In this document: positions 43,622-53,204 of the stretch, in pieces
Layout of the letters: each line of letters begins with the position of its first letter
How positions within the stretch are numbered: position 1 is the stretch's first letter
DNA from: CAWKPF01 sp963851415
GTDB lineage: Bacteria > Acidobacteriota > Thermoanaerobaculia > Multivoradales > Multivoraceae
Length of the DNA stretch: 64,000 nt
Assembly: GCA_963851415.1 (NCBI GenBank)
Contig: CAWKPF010000002.1
Location: forward strand, 868,001-932,000
Reading direction: 5' to 3'
Notes under the pieces: generated by a model
The model's input: only the letters and a program-made list of their open reading frames with translations
What the model was told of the DNA's origin: nothing
The model's database searches: none
Program-made: the position numbers and the translations under genes

Positions 43622-44452
43622 GTGAGTGAAGATGTAACCGAGTCCTGGCAGCTTCGGCTTCTGTCCAAGAGTCTGAAGAAATCGCTCAAGCTGAAGCTGC
43701 TCCAGGAGCAAGCGGGCTCAGCGAGCGGCCTCCAATGCCTGCTTCTGACTCACGGTGACAACACCGGCGCGCTCAACTACCGACTTCGCCAGCTCGGTGG
43801 CGAGTGGATCTTCGCCGACACCGAGGCGAACCATCGAGCGGAAATGGAAGGATTGCTCGGCCAGCCCGTTCTCTCGGGATCTCTGGAAACTCTGGGGCTT
43901 CCCGCCGAGTCGCTCGACCTGGTGATCGTCATCGATGTCCACGAGCACCTGGACCCCGAAGGCGACGACTGCCAACGCCTGAACACCGAGATCGCTCGTC
44001 TTCTTCGTCCCGGGGGACGCGCCATCGTGACGACACCGAACGGCGACACCGACAAACCACTGGTACGCCTCAAGGACCGGATCGGTATGACCAAGGAAGC
44101 CTATGGACACCGCGTCGTCGGCTACACCATTGACGAACACCGAGCCATGCTCCGCGAGGCCGGACTCGAGCCGATCGCACAGGGCAGCTACTCCGGCTTC
44201 TTCACAGAGCTGATCGAGCTCGCCATCAACTTTGCGTATGTAAAGGTGCTCGGAAAAAGCAAGGGCGCTTCGGAAGGTGAGATCGCGCCGACATCCCACG
44301 ACCAGGTCGCGGCGGTACGCAAGCAACTGCGTCTCTACACCGTCGTGTTCCCGGTGCTCTCCCTCGTCTCGAAGCTCGACTGGCTGGCGCCTGGAGTCGG
44401 CTACGCCGTTTCCGTAGTCGCTCGGAAGCCACCCGTGGCCACCGATGAGTAG
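43622..44452 (+). CDS. SAM-dependent methyltransferase (class I)
   Basis: A 276-residue protein from GTG 43622, with a GAGGAG site upstream. The cofactor site appears as LLLTHGDNTGALNYRLRQLG near residue 40 and DLVIVIDVHEHLDPEGDD near 98. RLLRPGGRAIVTTPNG near 125 is the usual post-core turn. The C-terminal third is less typical, with a hydrophobic patch ELIELAINFAYVKVLG and LRLYTVVFPVLSLVSKLDWL, suggesting association with a membrane or lipid-linked acceptor. It overlaps the epimerase gene by eight bases and begins the second glycan module. Confidence 0.85.
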   Translation: MSEDVTESWQLRLLSKSLKKSLKLKLLQEQAGSASGLQCLLLTHGDNTGALNYRLRQLGGEWIFADTEANHRAEMEGLLGQPVLSGSLETLGLPAESLDLVIVIDVHEHLDPEGDDCQRLNTEIARLLRPGGRAIVTTPNGDTDKPLVRLKDRIGMTKEAYGHRVVGYTIDEHRAMLREAGLEPIAQGSYSGFFTELIELAINFAYVKVLGKSKGASEGEIAPTSHDQVAAVRKQLRLYTVVFPVLSLVSKLDWLAPGVGYAVSVVARKPPVATDE

Positions 44453-45470
44453 CTCTCTACTGGTGACGGGTGCCGGCGGCTTCATCGGGCGGGCGCTGGT
44501 CAAGGCGCTGCTCGAGCGAGGCGAGTCTGTAGTGGCCAATGACATTCGGATGGCGCCGCTTCTCGCAGAGCTCGACCGTGGCGGCGTCTCGCGGGCGAAC
44601 CTCTCTCTCGTCGAGGGCGACATCGCCGAGCCGTCGACGCAGGAGGAGTGCACCCACGACGCACGCGGGGTGTTTCATCTGGCAGCCGCCCATCTGAGCG
44701 TGAGCGCCCCCGATGCCGAGTACCGACGCACCAATGTCGACGCAGTGCGGTCCTTGATCGAGACCTGCTCCGATAGAGGGGTGGAGCGCTTCGTGCACCT
44801 GAGCTCGGTCGGCGTCTTCGGAGCGATCGAGAATCCTCCGGCTGACGAAGCGACTCCCTGCAGACCGGAGTCGATCTACGAACGCACCAAACTGGAAGGA
44901 GAACAGGTCGTGCTGCGCGCGGCACGAGAGCACGGTTTCCCCGCGATCGTCCTGCGCCCGGCCTGGGTGTACGGACCCGGTGACGAACGCACCGAGAAGC
45001 TCTTTCGTGCGATCGCCAAGGGGCGGTTCGTCCAAGCCGGTCGCGGAGACATGCTGCGCCATTCGATCTACATCGAGGACATGGTACGTGCCTGCCTGGT
45101 CGCGAGCACGAACCGAGGCCCGACAGGGCAGGTCGTGATCATCGGTGATCGCCAGCCGAGAAAGGTCGCCGAACTGCTGGCGACCATCGCCGATCTGTGC
45201 GGCGTCGACCCCCCGCGACAGGTGCCCCTGCCTCTCCTCTGGTTGGCAGGATGGGGGGCTGAAGCGGTGTTCGGCGTCTTCGGGAAGGAGCCACCGCTGT
45301 CGAGGCGCACCCTGCGGTTCTTCTCGGGCAACACGGCGTTCGACACCAGCCGAGCCCGCGACCTCCTCGGCTTCGAAGCGAGCTACGACCTCGAGCGGGG
45401 CCTCGAGGCCACCTACCGTCAGATCGAAGCCCGCTCCTCGAAGCCGACCTCGGGGCCCCCGACACGGTGA
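44445..45470 (+). CDS. NAD-dependent epimerase/dehydratase (extended SDR)
   Basis: A 341-residue extended short-chain dehydrogenase. LLVTGAGGFIGRALVKALL near residue 5 is the NAD-binding TGxxGxxG. AAAHLSV near 83, HLSSVGVFGAI near 122 and YERTKLEGEQVV with catalytic Tyr-x3-Lys near 146 complete the active site. RPAWVYGPGDERTEKLF near 168 follows. It probably oxidises, epimerises or dehydrates a nucleotide sugar. It starts within the methyltransferase gene and overlaps the next gene by GTGA. Confidence 0.91.
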   Translation: MSSSLLVTGAGGFIGRALVKALLERGESVVANDIRMAPLLAELDRGGVSRANLSLVEGDIAEPSTQEECTHDARGVFHLAAAHLSVSAPDAEYRRTNVDAVRSLIETCSDRGVERFVHLSSVGVFGAIENPPADEATPCRPESIYERTKLEGEQVVLRAAREHGFPAIVLRPAWVYGPGDERTEKLFRAIAKGRFVQAGRGDMLRHSIYIEDMVRACLVASTNRGPTGQVVIIGDRQPRKVAELLATIADLCGVDPPRQVPLPLLWLAGWGAEAVFGVFGKEPPLSRRTLRFFSGNTAFDTSRARDLLGFEASYDLERGLEATYRQIEARSSKPTSGPPTR

Positions 45471-46279
45471 CCCGACTCCACCCCGACTTCCGCACCTGGC
45501 TGGTCGACGCCCATGCCCACCTGCACGATCGCTACGACCCGGGCCTGGCACTCGAGGCGGCGGTGCACAACGCCGGTCCGAGTCGGGTTCCGGTGCTGCT
45601 CCTGGTGGACGTGGCCGGGCAGAGCTCTTGGTCGCGACTGGCTGCCTATCCCCCCGAAGGCTGGCAGACCGAGCCGCTGGAAGCAGGCCGCAGTCTGCGC
45701 GTCTCGAGTCCCGCTCACGGCCTCGTCTATCTGGTCGCGGGGAGACAGATCGTGACCCGGGAGGGGCTCGAGGTGCTCGCTCTGGGCTCGATCGAGCCCC
45801 TCGCCGACGGCGGTTCCATCGAGAAGACCATCGAGACAGTTCGCGAACGCCCTGCCATTCCGGTGCTGCCATGGGGCTTCGGCAAGTGGATCGGTCGCCG
45901 CGGCCGGGTGATCGAGACCCTGCTCGAGGACTCACCCCCGCAGCGCTTCTTCCTGGGGGACAACGGCGGGCGGGCGGGGGCTCGTCGTCCGGAGATGTTC
46001 ACGCTGGCCGAGGGGCTCGGTTTTCGAGTTCTGCCCGGGAGTGACCCCCTGCCCCTCCGCGATCAGGAGCAGCGAGTGGGTGCGCACGGTTTCGAGTTGC
46101 CGGCAGGCGATCCCGAGCGCCCGTGGGAATCGACCCGGGGACACATCGACGAGCTCCCCTCCTCGCCCCCTTCGACCGGCAGTCGGGTGTCCTGGCCCGT
46201 CTTCGCTCGGCAGCAGCTATCGATGTTGCTGCGCAAACATCTGCTCGGCAGGCTGAGCGGGGGGACTGGGCCCTCATGA
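45467..46279 (+). CDS. PHP/amidohydrolase-like protein of unknown substrate
   Basis: A 270-residue protein from GTG 45467 that I do not recognise with confidence. The start has TWLVDAHAHLHDRYDPGLAL (HxH at about residues 16-18), the usual first metal motif of PHP or amidohydrolase folds. FFLGDNGGRAGARRPEMF near 165 and LGFRVLPGSDPLPLRDQEQ near 185 look like further metal-site loops. It is embedded between epimerase and glycosyltransferase genes with four-base overlaps on both sides, so it belongs to the glycan pathway. Phosphatase, deacetylase and lactonase roles are all possible. The C-terminal 50 residues are Pro/Ser-rich, then basic. Confidence 0.68.
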   Translation: MTRLHPDFRTWLVDAHAHLHDRYDPGLALEAAVHNAGPSRVPVLLLVDVAGQSSWSRLAAYPPEGWQTEPLEAGRSLRVSSPAHGLVYLVAGRQIVTREGLEVLALGSIEPLADGGSIEKTIETVRERPAIPVLPWGFGKWIGRRGRVIETLLEDSPPQRFFLGDNGGRAGARRPEMFTLAEGLGFRVLPGSDPLPLRDQEQRVGAHGFELPAGDPERPWESTRGHIDELPSSPPSTGSRVSWPVFARQQLSMLLRKHLLGRLSGGTGPS

Positions 46280-47445
46280 AGGTGCTGGCCGTCGCTCCCC
46301 AACCCTTCTTCACGCCGCGAGGGACCCCCTTCAGCGTCTACCACCGGTGCTCTGCCGCGCTCGAAGCCGGCTTCGAGGTCGACCTGCTCACCTACGGCGA
46401 AGGCATCGACCCCGATCTGCCAGGCCTCGGTCTCTACCGGATTCCGAGTGTCCCCGGCCTGCGCAAGATCCCCATCGGTCCCTCGTTCACCAAGCTCGCC
46501 CTCGACGGCGTCCTCTTTCCGTGGTTCGTCGCGAGACTGCTCCGGGGGCGCTACGATGTGGTCTGGGCCCACGAGGAGGCAGTGTTCTTCGCACGCTTCC
46601 TGAAGCCCATCTTCCGCTACCGTCTGATCTACGACATGCACTCGAGCCTCCCCCAGCAGCTCGAGAACTTCGAGTTCTCGAGCTCCCGAGCCTTGAAGGG
46701 TGTGTTCTCCTGGCTCGAGCATCAGGCGCTTCGGCACTCCGACGCGGTACTCACGATCTCACCGGCTCTGGCCGACTACGCTCTCTCCGTGATGCCCCAC
46801 CCCGAGCGTCACATCTTGCTCGAGAACACCCTGGTCGATCCGGTTCGCCTGATCGCCTCCGAAGAAGAGCCGGCAGCAGCCATCGACGCGATTCCAGCCA
46901 CCGACAAGCTCGTGCTCTACGCCGGTACGTTCGAGCCCTACCAGGGCCTGGAGCTGCTGCTCGAGGCCTTCGAGCAGGTCCGTTCCGAGCTGCCCGAGGC
47001 TCATCTCCTCATCGTCGGCGGCGAGCGTGAGCAGGTGGAGGACCTGAGAGAGCGGGCACGACGACTCGACCTCGCAAGCAGCGTCACGATCCAGCCGCGG
47101 GTCCTTCCGGCGATCGCCGATCGACTGCTCGAGCGGGCTTCGGTCGTCGTCTCGCCGAGAACCCAGGGGACCAATACCCCCCTCAAGCTCTACTCATACC
47201 TGGCACGCGGCTGTGCCCTGGTCGCGACCCGGGTGCCGTCTCACACCCAGATTCTCGACGAGACCGTCTGCTGGCTCGCCGAGCCGAATCCTCGAGGGCT
47301 GGCGACGGCGATCCGCGAATCGTTGACCGAGCCCGAGCTCCGAAAGCAGCGTGGCGAGGCGGCTCTCGACCTCTACCGCACCAGGTACTCACGCGAGCAA
47401 TACCTGGAGAAGCTCCACCGCCTGGCGGATCTCCTGGAGCACTGA
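46276..47445 (+). CDS. Glycosyltransferase family 4-like
   Basis: Start ATG 46276 overlaps the previous stop (ATGA). The 389-residue protein has KVLAVAPQPFFTPRGTPFSV at the N-terminus, a loop typical of GT4 enzymes acting on lipid-linked acceptors. Near residues 118-127 it reads LIYDMHSSLPQQ. The donor half has LVLYAGTFEPYQGLELLLEA near 215 and SPRTQGTNTPLKLYSYLARG near 296, where the E-x7-E helix is replaced by a TPLKLYSY variant. Five bases separate it from the second asparagine synthase, so both are likely made from one mRNA. Confidence 0.9.
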   Translation: MKVLAVAPQPFFTPRGTPFSVYHRCSAALEAGFEVDLLTYGEGIDPDLPGLGLYRIPSVPGLRKIPIGPSFTKLALDGVLFPWFVARLLRGRYDVVWAHEEAVFFARFLKPIFRYRLIYDMHSSLPQQLENFEFSSSRALKGVFSWLEHQALRHSDAVLTISPALADYALSVMPHPERHILLENTLVDPVRLIASEEEPAAAIDAIPATDKLVLYAGTFEPYQGLELLLEAFEQVRSELPEAHLLIVGGEREQVEDLRERARRLDLASSVTIQPRVLPAIADRLLERASVVVSPRTQGTNTPLKLYSYLARGCALVATRVPSHTQILDETVCWLAEPNPRGLATAIRESLTEPELRKQRGEAALDLYRTRYSREQYLEKLHRLADLLEH

Positions 47446-47450
47446 GCACG

Positions 47451-49337
47451 ATGTGCGGCATCGCTGGCATCTTCAACCTCGGTGAGGGCCCGACCCCCGA
47501 TCCACGGTTGCTGAAGCGAATGGTCACCCGACTCACCCATCGCGGTCCAGACGATGAGGGTGTGTATACCGACCCCGGGGTCGGCCTCGGAATGCGTCGC
47601 CTGTCCGTGATCGATGTGGCGGGCGGCAAGCAGCCCTACCGCAACGAGGATCGCTCCGTGATCGTGGTGTTCAACGGCGAGATCTACAACTACCGCGACC
47701 TCGCCGCCGAGCTCGAGGACCGCGGGCATCGCCTCGCCAGCGGAGCGGACGGGGAGGTGATCGCGCATCTCTACGAAGAGTACGGAAGCGCCTTTCCCGA
47801 AAAGCTGGACGGCATGTTCGCCATCGCGCTCTACGACGCGACTCGACGTCGCATGCTGCTGACCCGCGACCGCGTCGGAATCAAACCGCTCTTTCTCTGG
47901 TCGAGCTCCCATCGAGTGGTGTTCGCCTCCGAGATCAAGGCTCTGCTGGAAGACGATTCGGTGCCTCGAGAGGTCGACCCCGACGCGCTCCTCGAGCTCC
48001 TCACCTGGGAGTACATCCCCGCCCCGCGCACTCTGCTTCGCACAGTCTCGAAGTGCGAGCCCGCCACCCTCCTGGAGTTCGACCTCGACAGCGGCCGTCG
48101 CTCCGCGCGCCGGTACTGGCAGCCGAGAGTCGAGAAATCAGTCATACGCTCGCGCGGCGAGTGGCTCGAAGCGTTGTCGAGCCAGCTCGATCTCGCCGTG
48201 GAGCGGCAGCTGATCAGCGACGTTCCTCTCGGAGCGTTTCTCTCGGGGGGAGTCGACAGCTCGCTCGTGGCGAGTGCCATGAACCCTCGAGGAAGCAGCC
48301 GCCACGACGCCTTCACGATTCGTTTCGACGAAGCCGGATACGACGAATCACGATGGGCTGCCATGGTGGCCGAGCACCTCGGCATCGAGCACCACCTGAG
48401 GACCCTCGATCCCGAGATCGCCACGCTGACCGACACGGTGCTGGAGTCGATGGACGACCCGATTGGCGATTTCTCGATCTTCCCCACCTTCTTGATCAGC
48501 CAGATGGCCCGCGAAGAGGTCACGGTCGCGCTCTCGGGGGACGGTGGCGACGAGCTCTTCGGGGGCTACGAGACCTATGTCGCCCAGTCCCTCTCCACAG
48601 CATGGGAACGGTTCCCGGCTCCGGCCCGCAGGCCGATCGAGCACGCCCTCGGAGCACTGCGGCCACGAGCGCAGAAGAAGGGCGTCCTCAACAAGGCTCG
48701 CCGTTTCGCCGAGGGACTCTCCTATCCATCGAGCCTCGGACACGCTCGCTGGCGGGCCTTCCTGACTCGGCACCAGCGAGAAGCGCTGCTCACCCCCGAC
48801 CTCCAGGCAGCCCTCGAACGAGACCCGTTTTCTCACATCGGCGAGATTCTCGAGCGCGCACCGGAGAGCCTCGGGCCGCTGGAACGAGGACTCTGGGTCG
48901 ACTTTCACAGCTACCTACCGGACAACTGCCTGGTCAAGGTCGACCGTATGTCGATGCTGAGCTCGCTCGAAGTCCGGGTGCCACTGCTGGACACCGAGCT
49001 GATAGAGCTGGCGTTCAGTCTGCCGGAGGCTCTCAAGGTCAGCGGCACGCATACCAAGACCCTACTCAAGGAGTTGGCGGCTCAAAGAGTGCCACGAGAG
49101 GCCGTGTACAGATCGAAGGAAGGATTCAGCATGCCGATGAAACAGTGGCTGAATACTTCGCTGGCGCAGCGCCTCGACGACGAGCTCTCCTCCGCCACCA
49201 TCGAGGGCCAGGGCCTGTTCCGGGCCGAGACCATCGCTCGCCTGATTTCGCAACACCGTGCCAACGTCGCGAATCACAGCCATCTTCTCTGGACCCTGCT
49301 GGTCTTCCAGGACTGGCGCCGACGGTGGGGCGTCTGA
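47451..49337 (+). CDS. asnB: Asparagine synthase (glutamine-hydrolysing)-type amidotransferase, second copy
   Basis: A 628-residue paralogue of the protein at 1249. It has MCGIAGIF with Cys2, HRGPDDEGVY, FNGEIYNYRDL, the PP-loop FLSGGVDSSLVAS near residue 264, LSGDGGDELFGGY near 362, and LVKVDRMSMLSSLEVRVPLL near 493, all intact. Both halves of the enzyme are therefore expected to work. Its place after a glycosyltransferase suggests amidation of a sugar acid or an aminoacyl decoration rather than general asparagine supply; this is inference. The next gene starts 30 bases downstream. Confidence 0.93.
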   Translation: MCGIAGIFNLGEGPTPDPRLLKRMVTRLTHRGPDDEGVYTDPGVGLGMRRLSVIDVAGGKQPYRNEDRSVIVVFNGEIYNYRDLAAELEDRGHRLASGADGEVIAHLYEEYGSAFPEKLDGMFAIALYDATRRRMLLTRDRVGIKPLFLWSSSHRVVFASEIKALLEDDSVPREVDPDALLELLTWEYIPAPRTLLRTVSKCEPATLLEFDLDSGRRSARRYWQPRVEKSVIRSRGEWLEALSSQLDLAVERQLISDVPLGAFLSGGVDSSLVASAMNPRGSSRHDAFTIRFDEAGYDESRWAAMVAEHLGIEHHLRTLDPEIATLTDTVLESMDDPIGDFSIFPTFLISQMAREEVTVALSGDGGDELFGGYETYVAQSLSTAWERFPAPARRPIEHALGALRPRAQKKGVLNKARRFAEGLSYPSSLGHARWRAFLTRHQREALLTPDLQAALERDPFSHIGEILERAPESLGPLERGLWVDFHSYLPDNCLVKVDRMSMLSSLEVRVPLLDTELIELAFSLPEALKVSGTHTKTLLKELAAQRVPREAVYRSKEGFSMPMKQWLNTSLAQRLDDELSSATIEGQGLFRAETIARLISQHRANVANHSHLLWTLLVFQDWRRRWGV

Positions 49338-49367
49338 AGGAAGGCAGATGGCCGAGGCCTCTTTCGC

Positions 49368-50792
49368 ATGACCGAACGTAGACTCTCCGACGACCAGTAT
49401 GACCTGATCGTCATCGGTGGCGGCGTGCAGGGAATCTGCATCCTGTTGACCGCTGCTCGTCGCGGTCTGAGGACCGTGCTCTTCGAGCGCGGCGACTTCG
49501 CGGGTGCCACCTCCTGGAACAGCCTGCGCATCTTGCACGGGGGCCTGCGCTACCTCCAGCATCTCGACTTCGACCGCAGTCGTTCTTCGGTCAAAGCGCA
49601 GCGATGGTGGCTCGACTCGTTCCCCGAATTGATCGAGCCACTGCCGTGCCTGATGCCTCTCTACGAGCGCGGCCTGAAGCGGCGTAGCACCATGGCGATC
49701 GGGCTCTCTCTCTATCAGCGACTACTCGCACCCCATCCTCACTTGCTCGGCGCGCGGGTGCTCGACGTCGCCGAGACGCTCGACGCCTTCCCTGGGGTAG
49801 TGCGGGAACGACTCTCGGGCGGCGCACTCTGGTACGACGCCTTCGCCCCCCAGTCAGAACGGCTCCTGATCGAAACACTTCGCTGGGCTCGCGCCTCGGG
49901 CGGCGAGGCCTTCAACTACATGGAAGCGAGACTGCGGACCACCGAAGACGGGATCATCGACGGAGTCGTCGCCGTCGATCGCCTGAGCGGCGATCAGCTC
50001 GAATGTGGCGCACCCGTGATCGTCAATGCCACCGGCCCGTGGTTGGATCGGCTAGGGACGCATGACGCACAGAACCGGCTCTTCGAGCCTTCGCGTGCGT
50101 TCAACCTGCTGCTCGATCGGACCCCGCCGAGCTCTCATGCCCTGGCAGTCAGCGCTACCAGCCCGCTCCACGGCCTCGAGCACACCTGCTTTCTCGTCCC
50201 CTGGCAGGGAAGGCTCTACGCCGGTACCTACCACTCTCCGATCGACAGCGCCGCCTCCCGATCGTTGGCCCAACCGAGCGACGAAGAGATCGAGGACTTC
50301 CTCGCCCTGCTCAATCAGGCGGTTCCAGGACTCGCGGCTCGAGCTGACGAGATCGCTTCGATACGGTGTGGTCTCTTGCCGGCGAGCAGTCCCGGTACCG
50401 CAAAGCTGTCTCGGCACCCCCTGATTCGCGAGGAACCGGGCGGACTCCTCCACGTCGGCGCCGTGAAGCTCACGACCGCTCCGATCGTGGCCGAGAAAGT
50501 GGTCGACCGAATCCGAGGCCGGGGCGACCACCGGAGCGAAGCCACACGCCCAGCGATCATCCCGCTGCCCCAGGGCCAGGACGCGTCCCTGCTCTCCGAC
50601 AACGAGCTGTCCGAGGTACTCGAGACGGTGATCGAGACCGAGTCGGTAGCTACCTTCGAAGACCTTTTCGAGCGCCGCACGTCCTGGAGCGCCGGCCGAG
50701 AAGCCGGCGCGCTCGAGGCGCGAATCGCCTCGTTGATGCGCAGCGGGAAACTGACTCACCTGCCCACGGCTGCAGAGCTCTTCGAGGAGTAG
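49368..50792 (+). CDS. FAD-dependent glycerol-3-phosphate dehydrogenase-like oxidoreductase (GlpD family)
   Basis: A 474-residue flavoprotein. YDLIVIGGGVQGICILLTAA near residue 11 is the FAD-binding GxGxxG. TSWNSLRILHGGLRYLQHLD near 45 matches the GlpD signature (usually SSRSTKLIHGGLRYLE) with changes. PVIVNATGPWLDRLGT near 215 and GTAKLSRHPLIREEPGGLLHVG near 345 are family-like. The usual C-terminal cap domain is short (FEDLFERRTSWS). It may oxidise glycerol-3-phosphate or a related polyol phosphate. It follows the second asnB by 30 bases and could supply or consume a precursor of the glycan. Confidence 0.85.
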   Translation: MTERRLSDDQYDLIVIGGGVQGICILLTAARRGLRTVLFERGDFAGATSWNSLRILHGGLRYLQHLDFDRSRSSVKAQRWWLDSFPELIEPLPCLMPLYERGLKRRSTMAIGLSLYQRLLAPHPHLLGARVLDVAETLDAFPGVVRERLSGGALWYDAFAPQSERLLIETLRWARASGGEAFNYMEARLRTTEDGIIDGVVAVDRLSGDQLECGAPVIVNATGPWLDRLGTHDAQNRLFEPSRAFNLLLDRTPPSSHALAVSATSPLHGLEHTCFLVPWQGRLYAGTYHSPIDSAASRSLAQPSDEEIEDFLALLNQAVPGLAARADEIASIRCGLLPASSPGTAKLSRHPLIREEPGGLLHVGAVKLTTAPIVAEKVVDRIRGRGDHRSEATRPAIIPLPQGQDASLLSDNELSEVLETVIETESVATFEDLFERRTSWSAGREAGALEARIASLMRSGKLTHLPTAAELFEE

Positions 50793-50877
50793 TCCAAGCG
50801 GCCACCGGCGGGGATCGCCGTCGAGTAGGCTTGGATCGTCACACCTTTCGAAAGCGACCCCTGAAGGAGCCTCCAGC

Positions 50878-51498
50878 ATGATTGTCGTGCACCACCTGAT
50901 CATCGGTAGATCCCTGTTCACTGTCTGGCTGCTCGAGGAGATGGGGCTCGACTACGAGTTGGAGATCTACCAGCGGCTGCCGACCCGGCGCGCGCCGAAG
51001 TCCCTCAAGGAGATCCACCCCCTGGGCAAGTCCCCGGTGATCGTCGACGACGATCGTGTCATCCACGAGTCAGGGGCCATCGCGTCTTATCTCGTGGAGC
51101 GCTATGACCCCCGCCACGAATTCGCCCCCAGCCGCGACGATCTCGACGCCTGGGTGAAGTTCACCCAGTGGCTGCACTACCCCGAAGGCTCGGCCTTCGC
51201 CCCCCTTCTGGTCACGATGCTCTGCCAGCTGAGTCCCGACCCGGTACCACCGTCGATCGAGAGCTTTGCCAGAGGAGAGGTCGCGCTGCAGCTCGGCTAC
51301 ATCGAGTCGAGCCTGGGCGAAAAGCCGTTCATCCTGGGCGACGATTTCTCCGCCGCGGACGTCGGCCTCGGATACGTGAGCGGACTCGCCGAGAGGCTGG
51401 GGCTGCTCGAATCTCATCCCGGGGTGAGGGCCTACCGCGATCGGCTTCGCGCACGCCCCGCGTTCCAGGCGGCACTCGAGAGGACGGGTGAGGAGTGA
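50878..51498 (+). CDS. Glutathione S-transferase family protein
   Basis: A 206-residue cytosolic GST-fold protein with GGAG in the leader. The thioredoxin-like N-terminal domain has RSLFTVWLLEEMGLDYELEI near residue 11 and SPVIVDDDRVIHESGAIASY near 53, where Glu-Ser binds the glutathione gamma-glutamyl group. The all-helical domain includes LGEKPFILGDDFSAADVGLG near 145, with the conserved Asp capping box. The substrate is unknown. Four bases of overlap (GTGA) couple it to the amidohydrolase lipoprotein, an unusual pairing. The 85 bases upstream show no clear promoter. Confidence 0.92.
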   Translation: MIVVHHLIIGRSLFTVWLLEEMGLDYELEIYQRLPTRRAPKSLKEIHPLGKSPVIVDDDRVIHESGAIASYLVERYDPRHEFAPSRDDLDAWVKFTQWLHYPEGSAFAPLLVTMLCQLSPDPVPPSIESFARGEVALQLGYIESSLGEKPFILGDDFSAADVGLGYVSGLAERLGLLESHPGVRAYRDRLRARPAFQAALERTGEE

Positions 51499-53204
51499 GC
51501 CTGCGCGCAGCCGGACGCCACAGCGCCTCCGCACTCATCGCCGGCCTCTGCCTGGTCACACTCACCGCCTGCGGTCCTGCATCCGAGACCGCCGATCGCT
51601 TCGACGTCCTCCTGCGCGGCGGCACTGTCTACGACGGCAGCGGTGAGCCCCCGTTCGTTGCCGATGTCGCCATCACCGGCGACACGATCGCTGCCATCGG
51701 TGACCTCTCCGAGGCCAGCGCGACTTCCGAGATCGAGGTTTCCGGGCTCGCCGTAGCGCCTGGCTTCGTCAACATGATGAGTTGGGCCAACGAGTCGTTG
51801 ATCGAAGATGGACACTCCCAGAGCAACATCCGCCAGGGGGTCACCCTCGAGGTCATGGGTGAGGGCTCGTCGATGGGGCCACTCAACGACGAGATGAAGC
51901 GCCTCATGACCGAAGCCCAGGCAGACATCCGCTACGACATCGAATGGACGACTCTCGACGAGTATCTTCGCTATCTCGAGGCTCGAGGAGTCACTCCCAA
52001 CGTGGCGTCCTTCATCGGGGCAGAGACTCCTCGGGCCCACGTGATCGGCTACGAAGACCGCCCCCCGAGCGCGGCCGAGCTCGAAGAGATGAAGGCTCTG
52101 GTGCGTCAAGCGATGGAGGATGGTGCACTCGGTGTCGCCTCGTCGCTGATCTATCCCCCGGGAAGTTTCGCCAGCACCGAAGAGCTGATCGCGCTCGCTT
52201 CGGTGGCCGCGGAGTTCGACGGACTCTACGCGTCGCACCTGCGCAACGAAGGCGGCCAGCTTCTCGAGGCGATCGACGAGCTGATCACGATCTCCAGAGC
52301 AGCGGGCATTCGAGCCGAGATCTACCACTTGAAGGCGAGCGGCAAGAGCAATTGGAACAAGTTCGACAGTGCCGTCGAGAAGATCGAGAAGGCTCGCTCC
52401 GAGGGACTGCAGATCACTGCCGACGTCTACACCTATCCCGCCGGCTCCACCGGTTTGAACTCCATCATGCCGCCCTGGGTGCAGGAGGGGGGGTTTGCGG
52501 CATCGCTCGAACGGATGAAGGATCCCGCGATACGGCAGCGGATCGCCGAGGAGATGGAGGTGGTGTCCGAAGAATGGGAGAACATGTGGCTCGGTGCGGG
52601 CTCTGCAGAGAACATCCTGCTCGTCGGCTTCAAGACCGATGAGCTCAAGCCGCTCACCGGCAAGACTCTGGCGGAGGTGGCGCAACTGCGCGGCGAAGAC
52701 CCGCGCTTCGTGGCCATGGACCTGATCCTCGAGGACGGAACACGGATCGACACCGTCTATTTCACCCAATCGCCCGAGAACCTACGCAAGAAGGTCACGC
52801 TGGCGTGGGTGAGTTTCTGCTCTGACGCCGCGTCACTCGCCCCCGAGGGAGTCTTCCTCGAGTCGAGCACCCACCCGCGTGCCTACGGCAGCTTCGCTCG
52901 CGTCCTCGGGATGTTCGCACGTGACGAGGGCCTGTTGACCCTCGAGGAGGCCGTGCGAAAACTGGCTGCCCTTCCCGCAGAGAACCTCGCGATCGATCGG
53001 CGGGGCAGGCTGCAAGAGGGCTACTACGCCGACATCGCGGTCTTCGACCCGGAACGGATCCAGGACCACGCCACCTTCGAGGAGCCCCATCAGTACGCCA
53101 CCGGCATGGTCCACGTCTTCGTGAACGGCGTGCCGGCACTCAGGGACGGGGAGCACACCGGGGCCACGCCCGGGCGAGTCGTCCGAGGGCCCGGAGCGCG
53201 CTAG
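51495..53204 (+). CDS. N-acyl-D-amino-acid deacylase-like amidohydrolase lipoprotein
   Basis: A 569-residue protein from GTG 51495 with a lipoprotein signal (ALIAGLCLVTLTAC, Cys26). The amidohydrolase composite domain starts FDVLLRGGTVYDGSGEPPFV. The usual first metal motif HxH after PGF is replaced by APGFVNMMSWANESL (Met95 and Trp97). Later motifs are kept: IYPPGSFASTEELIALASV near 220, YASHLRNEGGQLLEAIDEL near 247 and AEIYHLKASGKSNW near 277. It resembles D-aminoacylases acting on N-acyl-D-amino acids, but with a single-metal or altered centre. Secretion to the envelope suggests turnover of D-amino-acid-containing wall or antibiotic fragments. It ends convergent with the next gene. Confidence 0.87.
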   Translation: MSLRAAGRHSASALIAGLCLVTLTACGPASETADRFDVLLRGGTVYDGSGEPPFVADVAITGDTIAAIGDLSEASATSEIEVSGLAVAPGFVNMMSWANESLIEDGHSQSNIRQGVTLEVMGEGSSMGPLNDEMKRLMTEAQADIRYDIEWTTLDEYLRYLEARGVTPNVASFIGAETPRAHVIGYEDRPPSAAELEEMKALVRQAMEDGALGVASSLIYPPGSFASTEELIALASVAAEFDGLYASHLRNEGGQLLEAIDELITISRAAGIRAEIYHLKASGKSNWNKFDSAVEKIEKARSEGLQITADVYTYPAGSTGLNSIMPPWVQEGGFAASLERMKDPAIRQRIAEEMEVVSEEWENMWLGAGSAENILLVGFKTDELKPLTGKTLAEVAQLRGEDPRFVAMDLILEDGTRIDTVYFTQSPENLRKKVTLAWVSFCSDAASLAPEGVFLESSTHPRAYGSFARVLGMFARDEGLLTLEEAVRKLAALPAENLAIDRRGRLQEGYYADIAVFDPERIQDHATFEEPHQYATGMVHVFVNGVPALRDGEHTGATPGRVVRGPGAR

